A stretch of 64,000 nt of DNA from Pseudomonas fluorescens (GTDB lineage Bacteria; Pseudomonadota; Gammaproteobacteria; Pseudomonadales; Pseudomonadaceae), in assembly GCF_001708445.1 (NCBI RefSeq), contig NZ_CP015637.1, forward strand, positions 3,473,001 through 3,537,000, in the 5' to 3' direction. Every line of letters begins with the position of its first letter. The first letter of the stretch is position 1. The translations under genes and the position numbers were made by a program. The notes beneath the pieces were generated by a model that ran no database searches, was not told the DNA's origin, and saw nothing but the letters and a program-made list of their open reading frames with translations. Below, one piece after another: positions 44,602 to 54,426 of the stretch.

Positions 44602-44681
44602 AAGGTAAAAAAAACCGGCGAATGACGTTTTTCGACGGGTTTAACGCCGCTTTGGACCTTGCCGCCGCGCGGGCCGTCTAG
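44598..44681 (+). CDS. 27-codon ORF overlapping the topB stop
   Basis: The ATG overlaps the topB TGA (ATGA). The product begins MKGKKNRRMTFFDGF: a basic start and an alanine-rich end. It may be a coupled microprotein or merely read-through of the basic topB tail. No homology recognised. Confidence 0.3.
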   Translation: MKGKKNRRMTFFDGFNAALDLAAARAV

Positions 44682-44730
44682 GATTCTGTAGGGGGAGCCA
44701 GACTAACTAAAAAAAACCGGAGTGGTCGCC

Positions 44731-45171
44731 ATGAAAACCGTTGCACAAGTGCTCAAAGCCAAGGACCAGAAAAACCAGGAAGTCCATGTCATCAAACACG
44801 ACCACACCGTGTTTGAAGCACTGGTCCGGATGTCGGAGAAAAACGTCGGGGCCTTGCCGGTCGTTGAGGATGGCGTGGTGGTAGGCATCATCAGCGAACG
44901 TGATTACGCGCGCAAAATCATGCTCAAGGGTCTGTCGTCGGTCACTACAAAGGTCCATGAGGTGATGAGCTCTCCGGTGATCACCGTCGACACCCATAAA
45001 AAGGTCGATGAGTGCATGAACATCATGACCGACAGTCACCTGCGCCACCTGCCGGTTGTCGAAGACGGCAAACTGCTGGGCCTGCTCTCCATCGGTGACT
45101 TGGTAAAAGAAGCCATTGCCGACCAGGCCGACCTGATCAAACAGCTGGAGCAATACATCCGCGGCGAATAG
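44731..45171 (+). CDS. CBS-domain pair protein
   Basis: 146 residues from ATG 44731 (CGGAG upstream). Two CBS domains: residues ~10-65 (VGALPVVEDGVVVGIISERDYARK) and ~75-130 (LRHLPVVEDGKLLGLLSIGDLVKE). Such stand-alone Bateman modules bind adenine nucleotides and often act as energy or redox sensors. Only 8 bp separate it from the sirtuin gene, so the NAD-linked deacetylase and the nucleotide sensor are likely co-expressed. Confidence 0.9.
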   Translation: MKTVAQVLKAKDQKNQEVHVIKHDHTVFEALVRMSEKNVGALPVVEDGVVVGIISERDYARKIMLKGLSSVTTKVHEVMSSPVITVDTHKKVDECMNIMTDSHLRHLPVVEDGKLLGLLSIGDLVKEAIADQADLIKQLEQYIRGE

Positions 45172-45179
45172 GGGACCCC

Positions 45180-46028
45180 ATGCTCGACACGCTGGAACAT
45201 CAAGAGGATCACCTCGACACCCTGCACCGGGCCCTGGCCGAACGGCGCTTTCTGGTGTTGACCGGTGCAGGGATCAGTACGTCGTCGGGGATACCCGATT
45301 ACCGTGACAGCGAAGGCGTACGCCGGGGCAAGGCGCCGATGATGTACCAGGAGTTCCTGGCCACACCGCAAGCGCGACGCCGTTACTGGGCGCGGGCAAT
45401 GCTGGGTTGGCCGCGAGTACGTATCGCCCAACCGAACAACGCCCACCGCGCGCTGGCGACCCTGCAGCAACGCCAGCGCATCAGTGGCCTGATCACGCAA
45501 AACGTCGACACCTTGCATGATCAGGCCGGTAGCCACGATGTCATCGAACTGCATGGCAGCCTGCATCGAGTACTGTGCCTGGATTGCCAGCTACGCAGCC
45601 CCCGCGATGGCGTTCAGCGGCAAATGGAAATCGCCAATCCCTACCTGGCGCAGGTGCATGCCGTCCAGGCGCCTGATGGCGACACCTTGCTTGACCCGAC
45701 CTTCGAAGAGCAGTTCCAGGTACCCCACTGCCCCCATTGCGATGGCGAACGACTGAAGCCGGATGTGGTGTTTTTTGGCGAGAACGTCGCGCCGGCCACG
45801 GCGGCCAGGGCGATGGCCGCAGTGGCGCAGGCCGAGGGCTTGCTGGTGGTAGGCTCTTCGCTGATGGCCTATTCGGCATTTCGCCTGTGCAAGGCGATGG
45901 TCGAACAGGGCAAGCCGGTGATCGCCATTAACCTGGGCAAGACCCGAGGGGATGAGCTCTTGCAGGTGAAAATCCAAGCCTCTTGTGAGCGGTTGTTGCC
46001 TTTGCTGGCCGAGCGGCTGGGAGCCTAA
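45180..46028 (+). CDS. NAD-dependent protein deacetylase, sirtuin family
   Basis: 282 residues. NAD-binding LTGAGISTSSGIPDYRD, TQNVDTLHDQAG, the catalytic His in VIELHGSLHRVLC, a Zn ribbon of CLDC and CPHC, and KPDVVFFGENV, VGSSLMAYSAFRL. Removes acyl groups from lysines using NAD. Domain length and a long Zn-module insert (~130-185) place it in the bacterial class II/SIRT4-like group. Confidence 0.93.
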   Translation: MLDTLEHQEDHLDTLHRALAERRFLVLTGAGISTSSGIPDYRDSEGVRRGKAPMMYQEFLATPQARRRYWARAMLGWPRVRIAQPNNAHRALATLQQRQRISGLITQNVDTLHDQAGSHDVIELHGSLHRVLCLDCQLRSPRDGVQRQMEIANPYLAQVHAVQAPDGDTLLDPTFEEQFQVPHCPHCDGERLKPDVVFFGENVAPATAARAMAAVAQAEGLLVVGSSLMAYSAFRLCKAMVEQGKPVIAINLGKTRGDELLQVKIQASCERLLPLLAERLGA

Positions 46029-46587
46029 AGACACCACAGATCAACCCGTCGAAGGGGGCGGTGCGACGATTCGACTTACCCCCTCCCACCAGGGTCAAGT
46101 GCTGAATGGCCACTTGGCGCCGGCGACTAATCAGCACAAAAAATGACGCCCAAGTCACCTTCTCCTGCATCCTCCCGTCCCCACGGCGATTTATGTAGTG
46201 ATCGAAAATAATCACTACATAACCGTTGACGTAACCTTTTTGTCCTTGCATGATCTAGACGTCTCCCGGATCGGGAGCGTTGGCAACAAGCGTTTTGAAC
46301 AAGCTCGTCTGACCGCCGAGCTGTTTTTTCCGGATGTGCACTGCCCACAAGGCAGATTGATGAAGCTGACCGGCCCGAAAGGATCGGTACAAGGAGCTCA
46401 AACGCTGCTTGTCTTCGTTATGAAACCATTGCGTAGCAGTTCATCAGCAAGACTACATGCATCAGGTTCAAGACCCTGCCCGTATTCGGCAGACAGTCGC
46501 TGACGCCCGGTTTTCGGAACCGGAGACAACTTAAACGTGTATTAACGAATCAATTGATAGATCGCCAACTGGTCAAGGGGCTTACAC
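46029..46587. other. Gene-free stretch with a long palindrome
   Basis: 559 bp. Apart from the inverted repeat at 46191-46222 I find no supported gene. Open frames at 46198-46503 (+) and 46127-46348 (-) lack ribosome sites and protein-like composition. The right end should hold the promoter of the gene at 46588. Confidence 0.5.
46191..46222. promoter_or_regulatory. 12-bp-arm inverted repeat
   Basis: TTATGTAGTGAT (46191-46202) and ATCACTACATAA (46211-46222) are perfect inverted arms around an 8-bp AT-rich spacer. The AT-rich composition stands out from the surroundings. It looks like an operator, or a hairpin in an unannotated RNA. Confidence 0.6.
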
Positions 46588-46917
46588 ATGAATCTGAACA
46601 ACCAACCAACTATCGATGAATTGGCTGATATGTTCGCAGCGCAGAAAGACAAACTCGACGACCATATCCTGTGGATTGGTAAATCGGGCGAAGTCAAAAT
46701 TGACTGCCTGGCGCCCCACACCGAAGAAGCGGAGTTCGACCGCAATAACCGTGAACTGGCGGCGCGCCTGCGGATGTACCGCCGCGGCCAGGGTTATGTC
46801 GGTAAAAAAGCGGCTGCCGATCGTAACTTTATCGAGCAGGTGTTCCATACACTTAATACCGAATGGCAGAACATCAAGGGCCAATCGCAAGTTAAAGTGA
46901 TTGATAAATACTGCTGA
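46588..46917 (+). CDS. Hypothetical protein
   Basis: 109 residues with AAGGGG before ATG 46588. Sequence is soluble and mixed (PTIDELADMFAAQKDKLDD, GEVKIDCLAPHTEEAEF, LAARLRMYRRGQGYVGKKAA). Followed directly by a strong intrinsic terminator, so it is a monocistronic gene with a 560-bp upstream region. No domain recognised; probably a Pseudomonas-conserved protein. Confidence 0.75.
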   Translation: MNLNNQPTIDELADMFAAQKDKLDDHILWIGKSGEVKIDCLAPHTEEAEFDRNNRELAARLRMYRRGQGYVGKKAAADRNFIEQVFHTLNTEWQNIKGQSQVKVIDKYC

Positions 46918-46937
46918 TAAAAAATCATTACAACATT

Positions 46938-46970
46938 AAGTCCGCCCGGTTAGCCGAGCGGACTTTTTTA
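46938..46970 (+). terminator. Intrinsic terminator
   Basis: AAGTCCGC-C-CGG and CCG-A-GCGGACTT pair around TTAG, followed by TTTTTA. Lies 20 bp after the hypothetical gene. Confidence 0.88.
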
Positions 46971-47017
46971 TGCGCGCGATTATTTTTTATTCATATAAAC
47001 CGGCGCTGACGCAAGCG

Positions 47018-47917
47018 TCACAGCGGGAACCGGCCCTTCCCCGCCTCATCGCGAAAGATGTCAAACAACGCCTGCGCGGCGGCTGACAGTTCATACCCCG
47101 GCTTGGTCAACACCCCAATCGGCCGCTCTATCACCGGGTCGGTCAAGGTAATGCAATGGGCTCCCGCCTCCCGCATCTGCTGCGCACATAACGCCGGTAC
47201 CGCGCTGACGCCCAAGCCGCTGGCAACCATCTTGCCCACGGTTGCCAATTGGTGGCTCTCCAATGCCACCGGTAGCTTGCGTTTTAAAGCGCCCAGGTGT
47301 TCTTCGAGCATCACCCGTACCGTAGAGGGCCGCTGCAAGGTAATAAACGGTTGCTCCAGCAGGGTTTGCCAATCGATCTCGGCGTACTGCGCCAACGGTG
47401 AATCGCCAGGCACCACGGCAATGAAGCGGTCCAGGTACAGCGGGGTAAAGACCAGTGACGAGCCTTCCGCCGGCTCAAACGCCACGCCCAGCTCCACCTG
47501 GCGGTCGCGCACCATTTCCAGCACCTGTTCGTTGATCAGGTCGTGTACCGTCACATTCACCTGGGGGTAACGTGCGCGGAATATCTTCAGGATCGGCGGC
47601 AACAGGTTACCGGCGAACGACGGCATCGCGGCCACCGTTACCCGCCCCCGCTGCAGGGTGAACAACTGGCGCAGTTCGTCCTCGGCATTGTCCCAGTCAG
47701 CCATCAGCCGGCGTGCCAGGGGCAGCAGGGATTCGCCCTCGGGTGTCAGCGCGACATTGCGTGTATTACGGCTGAACAAGCGCCCGCCCAGCCCTTCTTC
47801 CAGGCCCTTGATGGTCAGGCTCAAGGCCGATTGGGAGAGGTGCAGGCGTTCGCAGGCAGCGGCAAAACTCAGGCTCTGGGCCACGGCAAGAAAGGCACGC
47901 ATCTGTTTAACTGTCAT
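47018..47917 (-). CDS. dhcR: LysR regulator of the dhc locus (DhcR-like)
   Basis: 299 residues. Helix-turn-helix SFAAACERLHLSQSALSLTIKGLEEGLG (~17-44), then a CbbR/CysB-type ligand domain (GRVTVAAMPSFAGNLLPPIL). Divergent from the CoA-transferase operon by 132 bp, as PA1998 (dhcR) is from PA1999-PA2001 in P. aeruginosa. There it activates dehydrocarnitine use. Assignment is by family and gene order. Confidence 0.8.
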   Translation of the reverse strand: MTVKQMRAFLAVAQSLSFAAACERLHLSQSALSLTIKGLEEGLGGRLFSRNTRNVALTPEGESLLPLARRLMADWDNAEDELRQLFTLQRGRVTVAAMPSFAGNLLPPILKIFRARYPQVNVTVHDLINEQVLEMVRDRQVELGVAFEPAEGSSLVFTPLYLDRFIAVVPGDSPLAQYAEIDWQTLLEQPFITLQRPSTVRVMLEEHLGALKRKLPVALESHQLATVGKMVASGLGVSAVPALCAQQMREAGAHCITLTDPVIERPIGVLTKPGYELSAAAQALFDIFRDEAGKGRFPL

Positions 47918-48049
47918 GAGGCTACTCCGTAGACGGCTCGACTATGCTGTTTTCTAAATCAATCAACCTTAAAAAACAACTTAACAAATCAATCCGTCGG
48001 CGCAACACTTCGTTCAATGGCTGGACCACAAACAATAAAAGAGGTGCAT

Positions 48050-48748
48050 ATGGCAGGTTTCGATAAACGCGTGGCGTCCTATGAAGAAGCGCTGGCAGGC
48101 CTGGAAGACGGCATGACCGTGCTCGCGGGTGGTTTTGGCCTGTGCGGCATTCCGGAAAACCTCATCGCCGAAATCAAGCGCAAAGGCACCCGCGACCTGA
48201 CCGTGGTTTCCAATAACTGCGGTGTCGACGGTTTCGGCCTGGGCGTGCTGCTGGAAGAAAAACAGATCCGCAAAGTGATCGCCTCCTACGTCGGTGAAAA
48301 CGCGCTGTTCGAGAAGCAATTGCTCAGCGGCGAAATCGAAGTGGTGCTGACTCCCCAAGGCACCCTGGCGGAAAAAATGCGCGCAGGCGGTGCTGGCATC
48401 CCAGCGTTCTTCACTGCCACCGGTGTCGGCACGCCCGTCGCAGAAGGCAAGGAAACCCGTGAATTCAATGGCCGCCCCTACCTGATGGAAGAGTCCATCA
48501 CCGGTGATTTTGCCATCGTCAAGGGATGGAAAGCCGACCACTTCGGCAACGTCATCTACCGCCACACGGCCCAGAACTTCAACCCGCTGGCCGCCACCGC
48601 CGGCAAGATCACGGTGGTCGAAGTCGAGGAAATCGTCGAACCGGGCGAGCTGGAACCGTCGCAGATCCACACCCCTGGCATCTACGTCGACCGGATCATC
48701 TGCGGCACCTTCGAGAAGCGCATCGAACAGCGCACCGTCCGCAAATAA
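48050..48748 (+). CDS. dhcA: 3-oxoacid (dehydrocarnitine) CoA-transferase subunit A
   Basis: 232 residues from ATG 48050 (AGAGG upstream). Family I CoA-transferase alpha subunit: [19 protein letters not shown] with the oxyanion-hole GGFGxxGxP, and [17 protein letters not shown]. Pairs with the beta subunit 31 bp downstream. Either acetoacetate-type (AtoD) or dehydrocarnitine-type (DhcA) activity is possible; the LysR-A-B-thiolase order supports DhcA. Confidence 0.87.
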   Translation: MAGFDKRVASYEEALAGLEDGMTVLAGGFGLCGIPENLIAEIKRKGTRDLTVVSNNCGVDGFGLGVLLEEKQIRKVIASYVGENALFEKQLLSGEIEVVLTPQGTLAEKMRAGGAGIPAFFTATGVGTPVAEGKETREFNGRPYLMEESITGDFAIVKGWKADHFGNVIYRHTAQNFNPLAATAGKITVVEVEEIVEPGELEPSQIHTPGIYVDRIICGTFEKRIEQRTVRK

Positions 48749-48779
48749 TCCACGTCCAGAACAATAAGAGGAAGTCACC

Positions 48780-49439
48780 ATGGCTCTCACCCGCGAACAA
48801 ATGGCTCAACGCGTCGCCCGCGAAATGCAGGATGGTTTTTACGTCAACCTCGGCATCGGCATTCCGACCCTGGTGGCCAACTACATCCCCGAAGGCATGG
48901 AAGTGATGCTGCAATCGGAAAACGGCCTGCTTGGCATGGGCCCGTTTCCCACCGAAGAAACCATTGATGCCGACATGATCAACGCCGGCAAGCAAACCGT
49001 GACCGCGCGTATCGGCGCCTCGATCTTCTCCTCCGCCGAGTCCTTTGCAATGATTCGCGGCGGCCACGTCGACCTGACCGTGCTGGGTGCGTTTGAAGTC
49101 GACGTCCACGGCAACATCGCCTCGTGGATGATCCCCGGCAAGCTGGTCAAAGGCATGGGCGGCGCCATGGACCTGGTGGCCGGCGCAGAAAACATCATCG
49201 TGATCATGACCCACGCGTCCAAGGACGGTGAGTCCAAGCTGCTCAGCCAATGCAGCCTGCCGCTGACCGGTGCGAACTGCATCAAGCGTGTACTGACGGA
49301 CCTGGCCTACCTGGAAATCGAAAATGGCGCTTTTGTCCTCAAGGAACGCGCACCTGGCGTCAGCGTTGAAGAGATTGTGAGCAAGACCGCCGGTAAACTG
49401 ATCGTCCCGGACAACGTTCCAGAAATGCACTTCCAGTGA
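48780..49439 (+). CDS. dhcB: 3-oxoacid (dehydrocarnitine) CoA-transferase subunit B
   Basis: 219 residues. [19 protein letters not shown] and the catalytic Glu in [12 protein letters not shown], the motif of family I beta subunits. AGGAAG lies upstream of ATG 48780. Forms the transferase with the A subunit. The thiolase ATG follows 11 bp after its stop. Confidence 0.9.
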   Translation: MALTREQMAQRVAREMQDGFYVNLGIGIPTLVANYIPEGMEVMLQSENGLLGMGPFPTEETIDADMINAGKQTVTARIGASIFSSAESFAMIRGGHVDLTVLGAFEVDVHGNIASWMIPGKLVKGMGGAMDLVAGAENIIVIMTHASKDGESKLLSQCSLPLTGANCIKRVLTDLAYLEIENGAFVLKERAPGVSVEEIVSKTAGKLIVPDNVPEMHFQ

Positions 49440-49450
49440 GGACTGATTCC

Positions 49451-50632
<1,182 letters not shown>

Positions 50633-50648
50633 TAAAAGAGCAACACTG

Positions 50649-50686
50649 AAAAGGCCCGGCTCCACGAAAAGCCAGGCCTTTTCTTT
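50649..50686 (+). terminator. Intrinsic terminator of dhcAB-atoB
   Basis: AAAAGGCC-C-GGCT and AGCC-A-GGCCTTTT pair, followed by CTTT. Lies 17 bp after the thiolase stop. Confidence 0.85.
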
Positions 50687-50717
50687 ACGCGGCTTCCCTG
50701 AAAAAACACAGTCCTAC

Positions 50718-50806
50718 TGTGGAAGGGGGCTTGCTCCCGATAGCAGTGGGTCAGCTACAGATGTATTAACTGACCCACCCTCATCGGGGGCAAGCCCCCT
50801 CCCACA
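50718..50806. repeat. REPIN-like inverted repeat
   Basis: Long imperfect palindrome of 89 bp: TGTGGAAGGGGGCTTGC...GCAAGCCCCCTCCCACA outer arms, then CCCGAT/ATCGGG and GGGTCAG/CTGACCC inner arms. A typical P. fluorescens intergenic REP doublet, located between convergent genes. Confidence 0.85.
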
Positions 50807-50814
50807 TCAGCTCT

Positions 50815-51237
50815 TCATTGCCTGTCAGATTGAGGCACGGCAAACACCGCATTAGCCCGTGCGACTACCTTCTCCCCCACCCGCAAACCCACGGTGGCAA
50901 ACGCCATCTGCCGCCCCCGCTTGTGATGCTCCAAGCGCACGGTGATCCACTCCCCCACCTGTACCGCTCCCAGGTAATCAACCGTCATGCTCGCCGTAAT
51001 CAACGGCAACGGCGGCTCACTGGAAAACGCCATGGCATACCCCATGCCGATATCCGCCAGCGTCGCCAACACCCCGCCATGCACCGTGCCGCGTCCATTG
51101 GCGTGACGGTTGTCGGCACGCAAGCCGATCTCCAGTTGCAGGCCCTCTCCCCGGCAATACGCCGGGCCCAGCAGGTCAAGGAGTGGACTGCTTCGGGGCA
51201 GCGAGACAAAACCTTCAGGCACAGCGTGAGCGATCAT
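50815..51237 (-). CDS. PaaI-type hotdog thioesterase
   Basis: 140 residues. Hotdog motif NGRGTVHGGVLATLADIGMGYAM with HGG and the helix Asp, then ASMTVDYLGAVQVGEWI. It likely hydrolyses acyl-CoA, possibly an aryl- or medium-chain thioester. Convergent with the thiolase operon across a REPIN. Confidence 0.9.
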   Translation of the reverse strand: MIAHAVPEGFVSLPRSSPLLDLLGPAYCRGEGLQLEIGLRADNRHANGRGTVHGGVLATLADIGMGYAMAFSSEPPLPLITASMTVDYLGAVQVGEWITVRLEHHKRGRQMAFATVGLRVGEKVVARANAVFAVPQSDRQ

Positions 51238-51394
51238 GGCGAGTACGTCCCTGGAATAAGGCTTGAGGTGTACGCCGGGTCCGAAACGACGGCCATCACC
51301 ATCAGCGCTGCAAATCCCCTGGGATGCTTTGCGTTAATTGGCCAGACCCGTTTTAATCGCCGCCAATGTCTCCTGCACACCTCAAGGAATCGCA

Positions 51395-52261
51395 ATGCGC
51401 CACCTGGACGGCAACTCCCACCCGCTCCGCATGCCTCTGATGATCTTGTTCGCCGGCCTCGCCCTGGCCGGCTGTTCGCCCAAGGACCACTCCCGCGCCA
51501 CGGTGATCAGCGGCGAACAAGGCCGGGCCGGCGCGCAACTGGCCTATGAACATGAGTTGACCCTGGCCCTGCCTGGCGCCTTGCTCGCACCACGCATGCA
51601 GGCCACTCGCGAAGCCTGCGAGTCCGCGCGGTTTGGCGCCTGCAATATCCTCGGCATCACCGAAGACGGTAATGGCGGCGAGATCATCCTGCGCATCGCG
51701 CCTGGCGGCGTGGAACCGATGGTCACCCTGGCTGCCGAAGGCGGCAAACTCGGACAGCGCATCACCCGCGCCGAAGACCTGGCCGATGCGGTCGCCGATG
51801 TGCGCCGTCGCCAGGATCGGCTGCAAGCCCAGCAGCAACGCCTCGACGAACTGGCCAAGCGCAAAGACATCACCGTCAGCGACCTGATCGCCTTGAGCAA
51901 GGAGCAAGCGGGCATCGAAAACGAGTTGCAGGCATTGGCCCAGGTCGCTGCCGGCCAGCAACATCGCCTCGATACCAACCGTGTAACGCTGAACTTCCGC
52001 TCCTCCGACGGCGCGAATCCAGCGTCACGCTTCAGCCGGATGCTCAGCAACCTGGGCACGAACCTGGTGGACGGCACCGCAGACGCCCTGGAGCGCGCCA
52101 GCTACGTGCTGCCGTTCGTGATCCTGGCGTTTCCGGTGGTGTGGTTGTGGGTGTGGCTATGGCGCAGATTCGTTGTGTCGCACAGGCTTGCTGTGGCGAG
52201 CGGGCTTGCCCCGCGTCGGGCCGCGAAGCAGCCCCGGAATCAGGAGCCAAAAGATACCTGA
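51395..52261 (+). CDS. DUF4349 lipoprotein with repeat-derived C-terminus
   Basis: 288 residues from ATG 51395 (AAGGAAT upstream). Lipoprotein signal with lipobox LAGCS (Cys ~27). DUF4349 coiled-coil region (LADAVADVRRRQDRLQAQQQRLDELAKR), then a membrane segment near the C-terminus (VLPFVILAFPVVWLWVWLW). The last ~22 residues (LAVASGLAPRRAAKQPRN) are translated from a REP element, so the native C-terminus has been replaced or extended. Anti-sigma-like or envelope-stress roles are only guesses for this family. Confidence 0.8.
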   Translation: MRHLDGNSHPLRMPLMILFAGLALAGCSPKDHSRATVISGEQGRAGAQLAYEHELTLALPGALLAPRMQATREACESARFGACNILGITEDGNGGEIILRIAPGGVEPMVTLAAEGGKLGQRITRAEDLADAVADVRRRQDRLQAQQQRLDELAKRKDITVSDLIALSKEQAGIENELQALAQVAAGQQHRLDTNRVTLNFRSSDGANPASRFSRMLSNLGTNLVDGTADALERASYVLPFVILAFPVVWLWVWLWRRFVVSHRLAVASGLAPRRAAKQPRNQEPKDT

Positions 52262-52380
52262 TACACCGCATTCTGCTTTATTGGGGCTGCTTCGCAGCCC
52301 GACGCGGGGCAAGCCCGCTCGCCACGACAAGCCTACTAGCCAGAGCAAGCCTACTGGCCAGAGCAAGCCCGCTCGCCACA
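52192..52380. repeat. REPIN with 18-bp tandem units, second copy
   Basis: One left unit (52192-52209), a core shared in inverted orientation with the 37.7-kb copy (CTGATACACCGCATTCTGC and GGGGCTGCTTCGCAGCCC), and four right 18-bp units (52309-52380). It overlaps the 3' end of the DUF4349 gene. Confidence 0.85.
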
Positions 52381-52391
52381 GTGATTCGGTG

Positions 52392-53477
52392 TCAGCGCTT
52401 CATACAACGCTGATACCGCTCATCCACGCGCTTGGCAAACCACGCCGTGGTCAGGTTACGGGTGATCTTCGGGCTCTTGAGCACAATGCCCGGCAGGATC
52501 GCCCGGGGCAGCGGCTTGCCAGCAGCTTTGTCGGCCAGGGCAAACACCCGTGTGTAGAGGGTTGTTTCTTCAAAATCCAGCTGCTCACCCTGCTCCAGTT
52601 GGCTACGGATGCTGGGGTTGCGCATGTCCAGCTTCGCGCCCAATGAGCGCACCGCCAGTTCGGTGGTGCCGGGCAACAAGGAACCGTAGTTGATCAGGTC
52701 GCCATCCAGCGCCAGTTCTTTACCCGAGACACGGCTGACCGCAGCCTGGAACGCCGCATTACGGCTGGCGTACCAACCCGCATTGAAGTCGGCGAAGCGA
52801 TACAGCGGCTGCTCGTAGCTCACCGGATACCCCAGTAAATGGGCGATACCGAAATACAGGCCGCCACGCCGGGTAAAGACCTCGCGGCGAATCGTCCCCT
52901 CCACCGTGTAGGGATAACCCCGCGCGTGTTTTTGCGCAAAATCGATGCTGACCTGCATGGGCCCAGCAGTGTGCACTGGGTTGAAACCGCCAAACAGCGT
53001 GTTGCCCAAAGGCACCATGCTGATGAAATCGTCGAAAATACCGCTGAGGTCTTTCTCTGTGCGCGCGGCGTTCAAGCGATCGGCGTAGGACTTGCCGGTG
53101 GGTGAACGCAATTGCAGCGCACTGCGTACGACAAATGCCGGCACATGGACCTTACCGGCACGGCGCAGGATTTCATCCTGGGCGATCTTGCCCATGCCGG
53201 GTACTGCCGGGTCGACCTGGTAGGTGGACTCTTGCTCGGTCACCGCCAACACAGCGCAGATATTTTCAGTACTGGGGTAGATATTCTGGGTGTCGAAGGC
53301 CGTGTAAATGTCTTGGGCCCACCCATTCCGGTCCGCCACCGTTGAGGGCAGCAGTCGCACGATCTGCGCTTTCACCTCAGCCTCGCTGCGCTCCGGCTGT
53401 TGCGGGGCCCGCGATGTAGAGCAGCCGGCCAGCACCAGCAAGGGGGTGAGGCACAGGATCAGGCAGCGTACGGACAT
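52392..53477 (-). CDS. DUF1615 lipoprotein
   Basis: 361 residues. Lipobox LVLAGCS near residue 18. Conserved segments: STENICAVLAVTEQESTYQ, GFNPVHTAGPMQVSIDFAQ, RRGGLYFGIAHLLGYPVSY, DFNAGWYASRNAAFQAAVS. Several fold like a lysozyme/transglycosylase (Glu in AVTEQES), but the family has no proven activity. Outer-membrane or periplasmic location expected. Confidence 0.87.
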   Translation of the reverse strand: MSVRCLILCLTPLLVLAGCSTSRAPQQPERSEAEVKAQIVRLLPSTVADRNGWAQDIYTAFDTQNIYPSTENICAVLAVTEQESTYQVDPAVPGMGKIAQDEILRRAGKVHVPAFVVRSALQLRSPTGKSYADRLNAARTEKDLSGIFDDFISMVPLGNTLFGGFNPVHTAGPMQVSIDFAQKHARGYPYTVEGTIRREVFTRRGGLYFGIAHLLGYPVSYEQPLYRFADFNAGWYASRNAAFQAAVSRVSGKELALDGDLINYGSLLPGTTELAVRSLGAKLDMRNPSIRSQLEQGEQLDFEETTLYTRVFALADKAAGKPLPRAILPGIVLKSPKITRNLTTAWFAKRVDERYQRCMKR

Positions 53478-53621
53478 GGGGCTTCCTTGAAAGACAATGG
53501 TCAGGCATTGCGGGGTTCGACCGGTAAGTCTAACGCGGGTTCGCCAATCGCCCCTCTCGCCCTCCCAGGTCGAACGTGACAGGATCTATCAACGACCATT
53601 CCTACACGGAGTTTGAATGCC

Positions 53622-54236
53622 ATGCTTAGCCTGAACTTTTTCGTCACCTGCCTGATTGTCGTGCTGATTCCCGGCACCGGCGTGATCTTCACCGTGTCCA
53701 CAGGCCTCACGGCCGGCAAGCGCGCCAGCGTCTTCGCCGCCCTGGGCTGCACGGCGGGCATCCTTCCCCACCTGCTGGCGTCGGTGCTTGGCCTGTCCGC
53801 GCTGCTGCACACCAGTGCGCTGGCCTTCGAAGCGTTGAAGTACGCCGGCGTCGCCTACCTGTTGTACCTGGCGTATGCCACCTGGCGGGATCGCTCGGCC
53901 TTCGCCATGAACGACGCGCCAACGGTCGCGACTGCACACAGTTTGATGGTCCGCGGTTTCCTGCTGAATATTCTCAACCCCAAGCTGACCATTTTCTTCC
54001 TGGCCTTCCTGCCCCAGTTCGTCACCCCAGGCAGCACCGCGCCCGCCCTGCAAATGCTGGTGCTGAGCGGCGTGTTCATGGCGATGACCTTTGCGGTGTT
54101 TGTGGTCTATGGCCTGCTGGCCAACGGGTTCCGCCGTACGGTGGTCGAGTCGCCACGGGTGCAGAACTGGTTGCGGCGCAGTTTTGCGGCGGCGTTTGCG
54201 GGGTTGGGGCTGAACCTGGCATTTGCGCAGCGTTGA
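53622..54236 (+). CDS. LysE/RhtB-family amino-acid exporter
   Basis: 204 residues from ATG 53622 (a TTG three codons earlier is also in frame). Six hydrophobic segments; family start LIVVLIPGTGVIFTVSTGLTAGKRAS, and FLLNILNPKLTIFFLAFLPQF in the middle. Exports amino acids or homoserine-lactone-like compounds. Divergent from DUF1615. Confidence 0.88.
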   Translation: MLSLNFFVTCLIVVLIPGTGVIFTVSTGLTAGKRASVFAALGCTAGILPHLLASVLGLSALLHTSALAFEALKYAGVAYLLYLAYATWRDRSAFAMNDAPTVATAHSLMVRGFLLNILNPKLTIFFLAFLPQFVTPGSTAPALQMLVLSGVFMAMTFAVFVVYGLLANGFRRTVVESPRVQNWLRRSFAAAFAGLGLNLAFAQR

Positions 54237-54426
54237 AAGCTTACATTCGCCGGGCCGCCAAGCCCTTTCGAGCTGGGCCGAAAGAAGACGAAACGTCCCA
54301 CCCAATCGCCGGATAACCTCTACTCCCCTTCCCTGAGAACATCTGCAAAGTCCCTCGCCTGAATACACAGTGCGAGGGATTGCAGATGGCGTTTTTTATT
54401 GAGGCCCCGATGGCGGGGGCTGCCGC

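Noticed and set aside
46198..46503. Plus-strand 101-codon frame in the gene-free stretch
   Set aside because: No ribosome site, composition unlike protein, and it begins inside the long palindrome.
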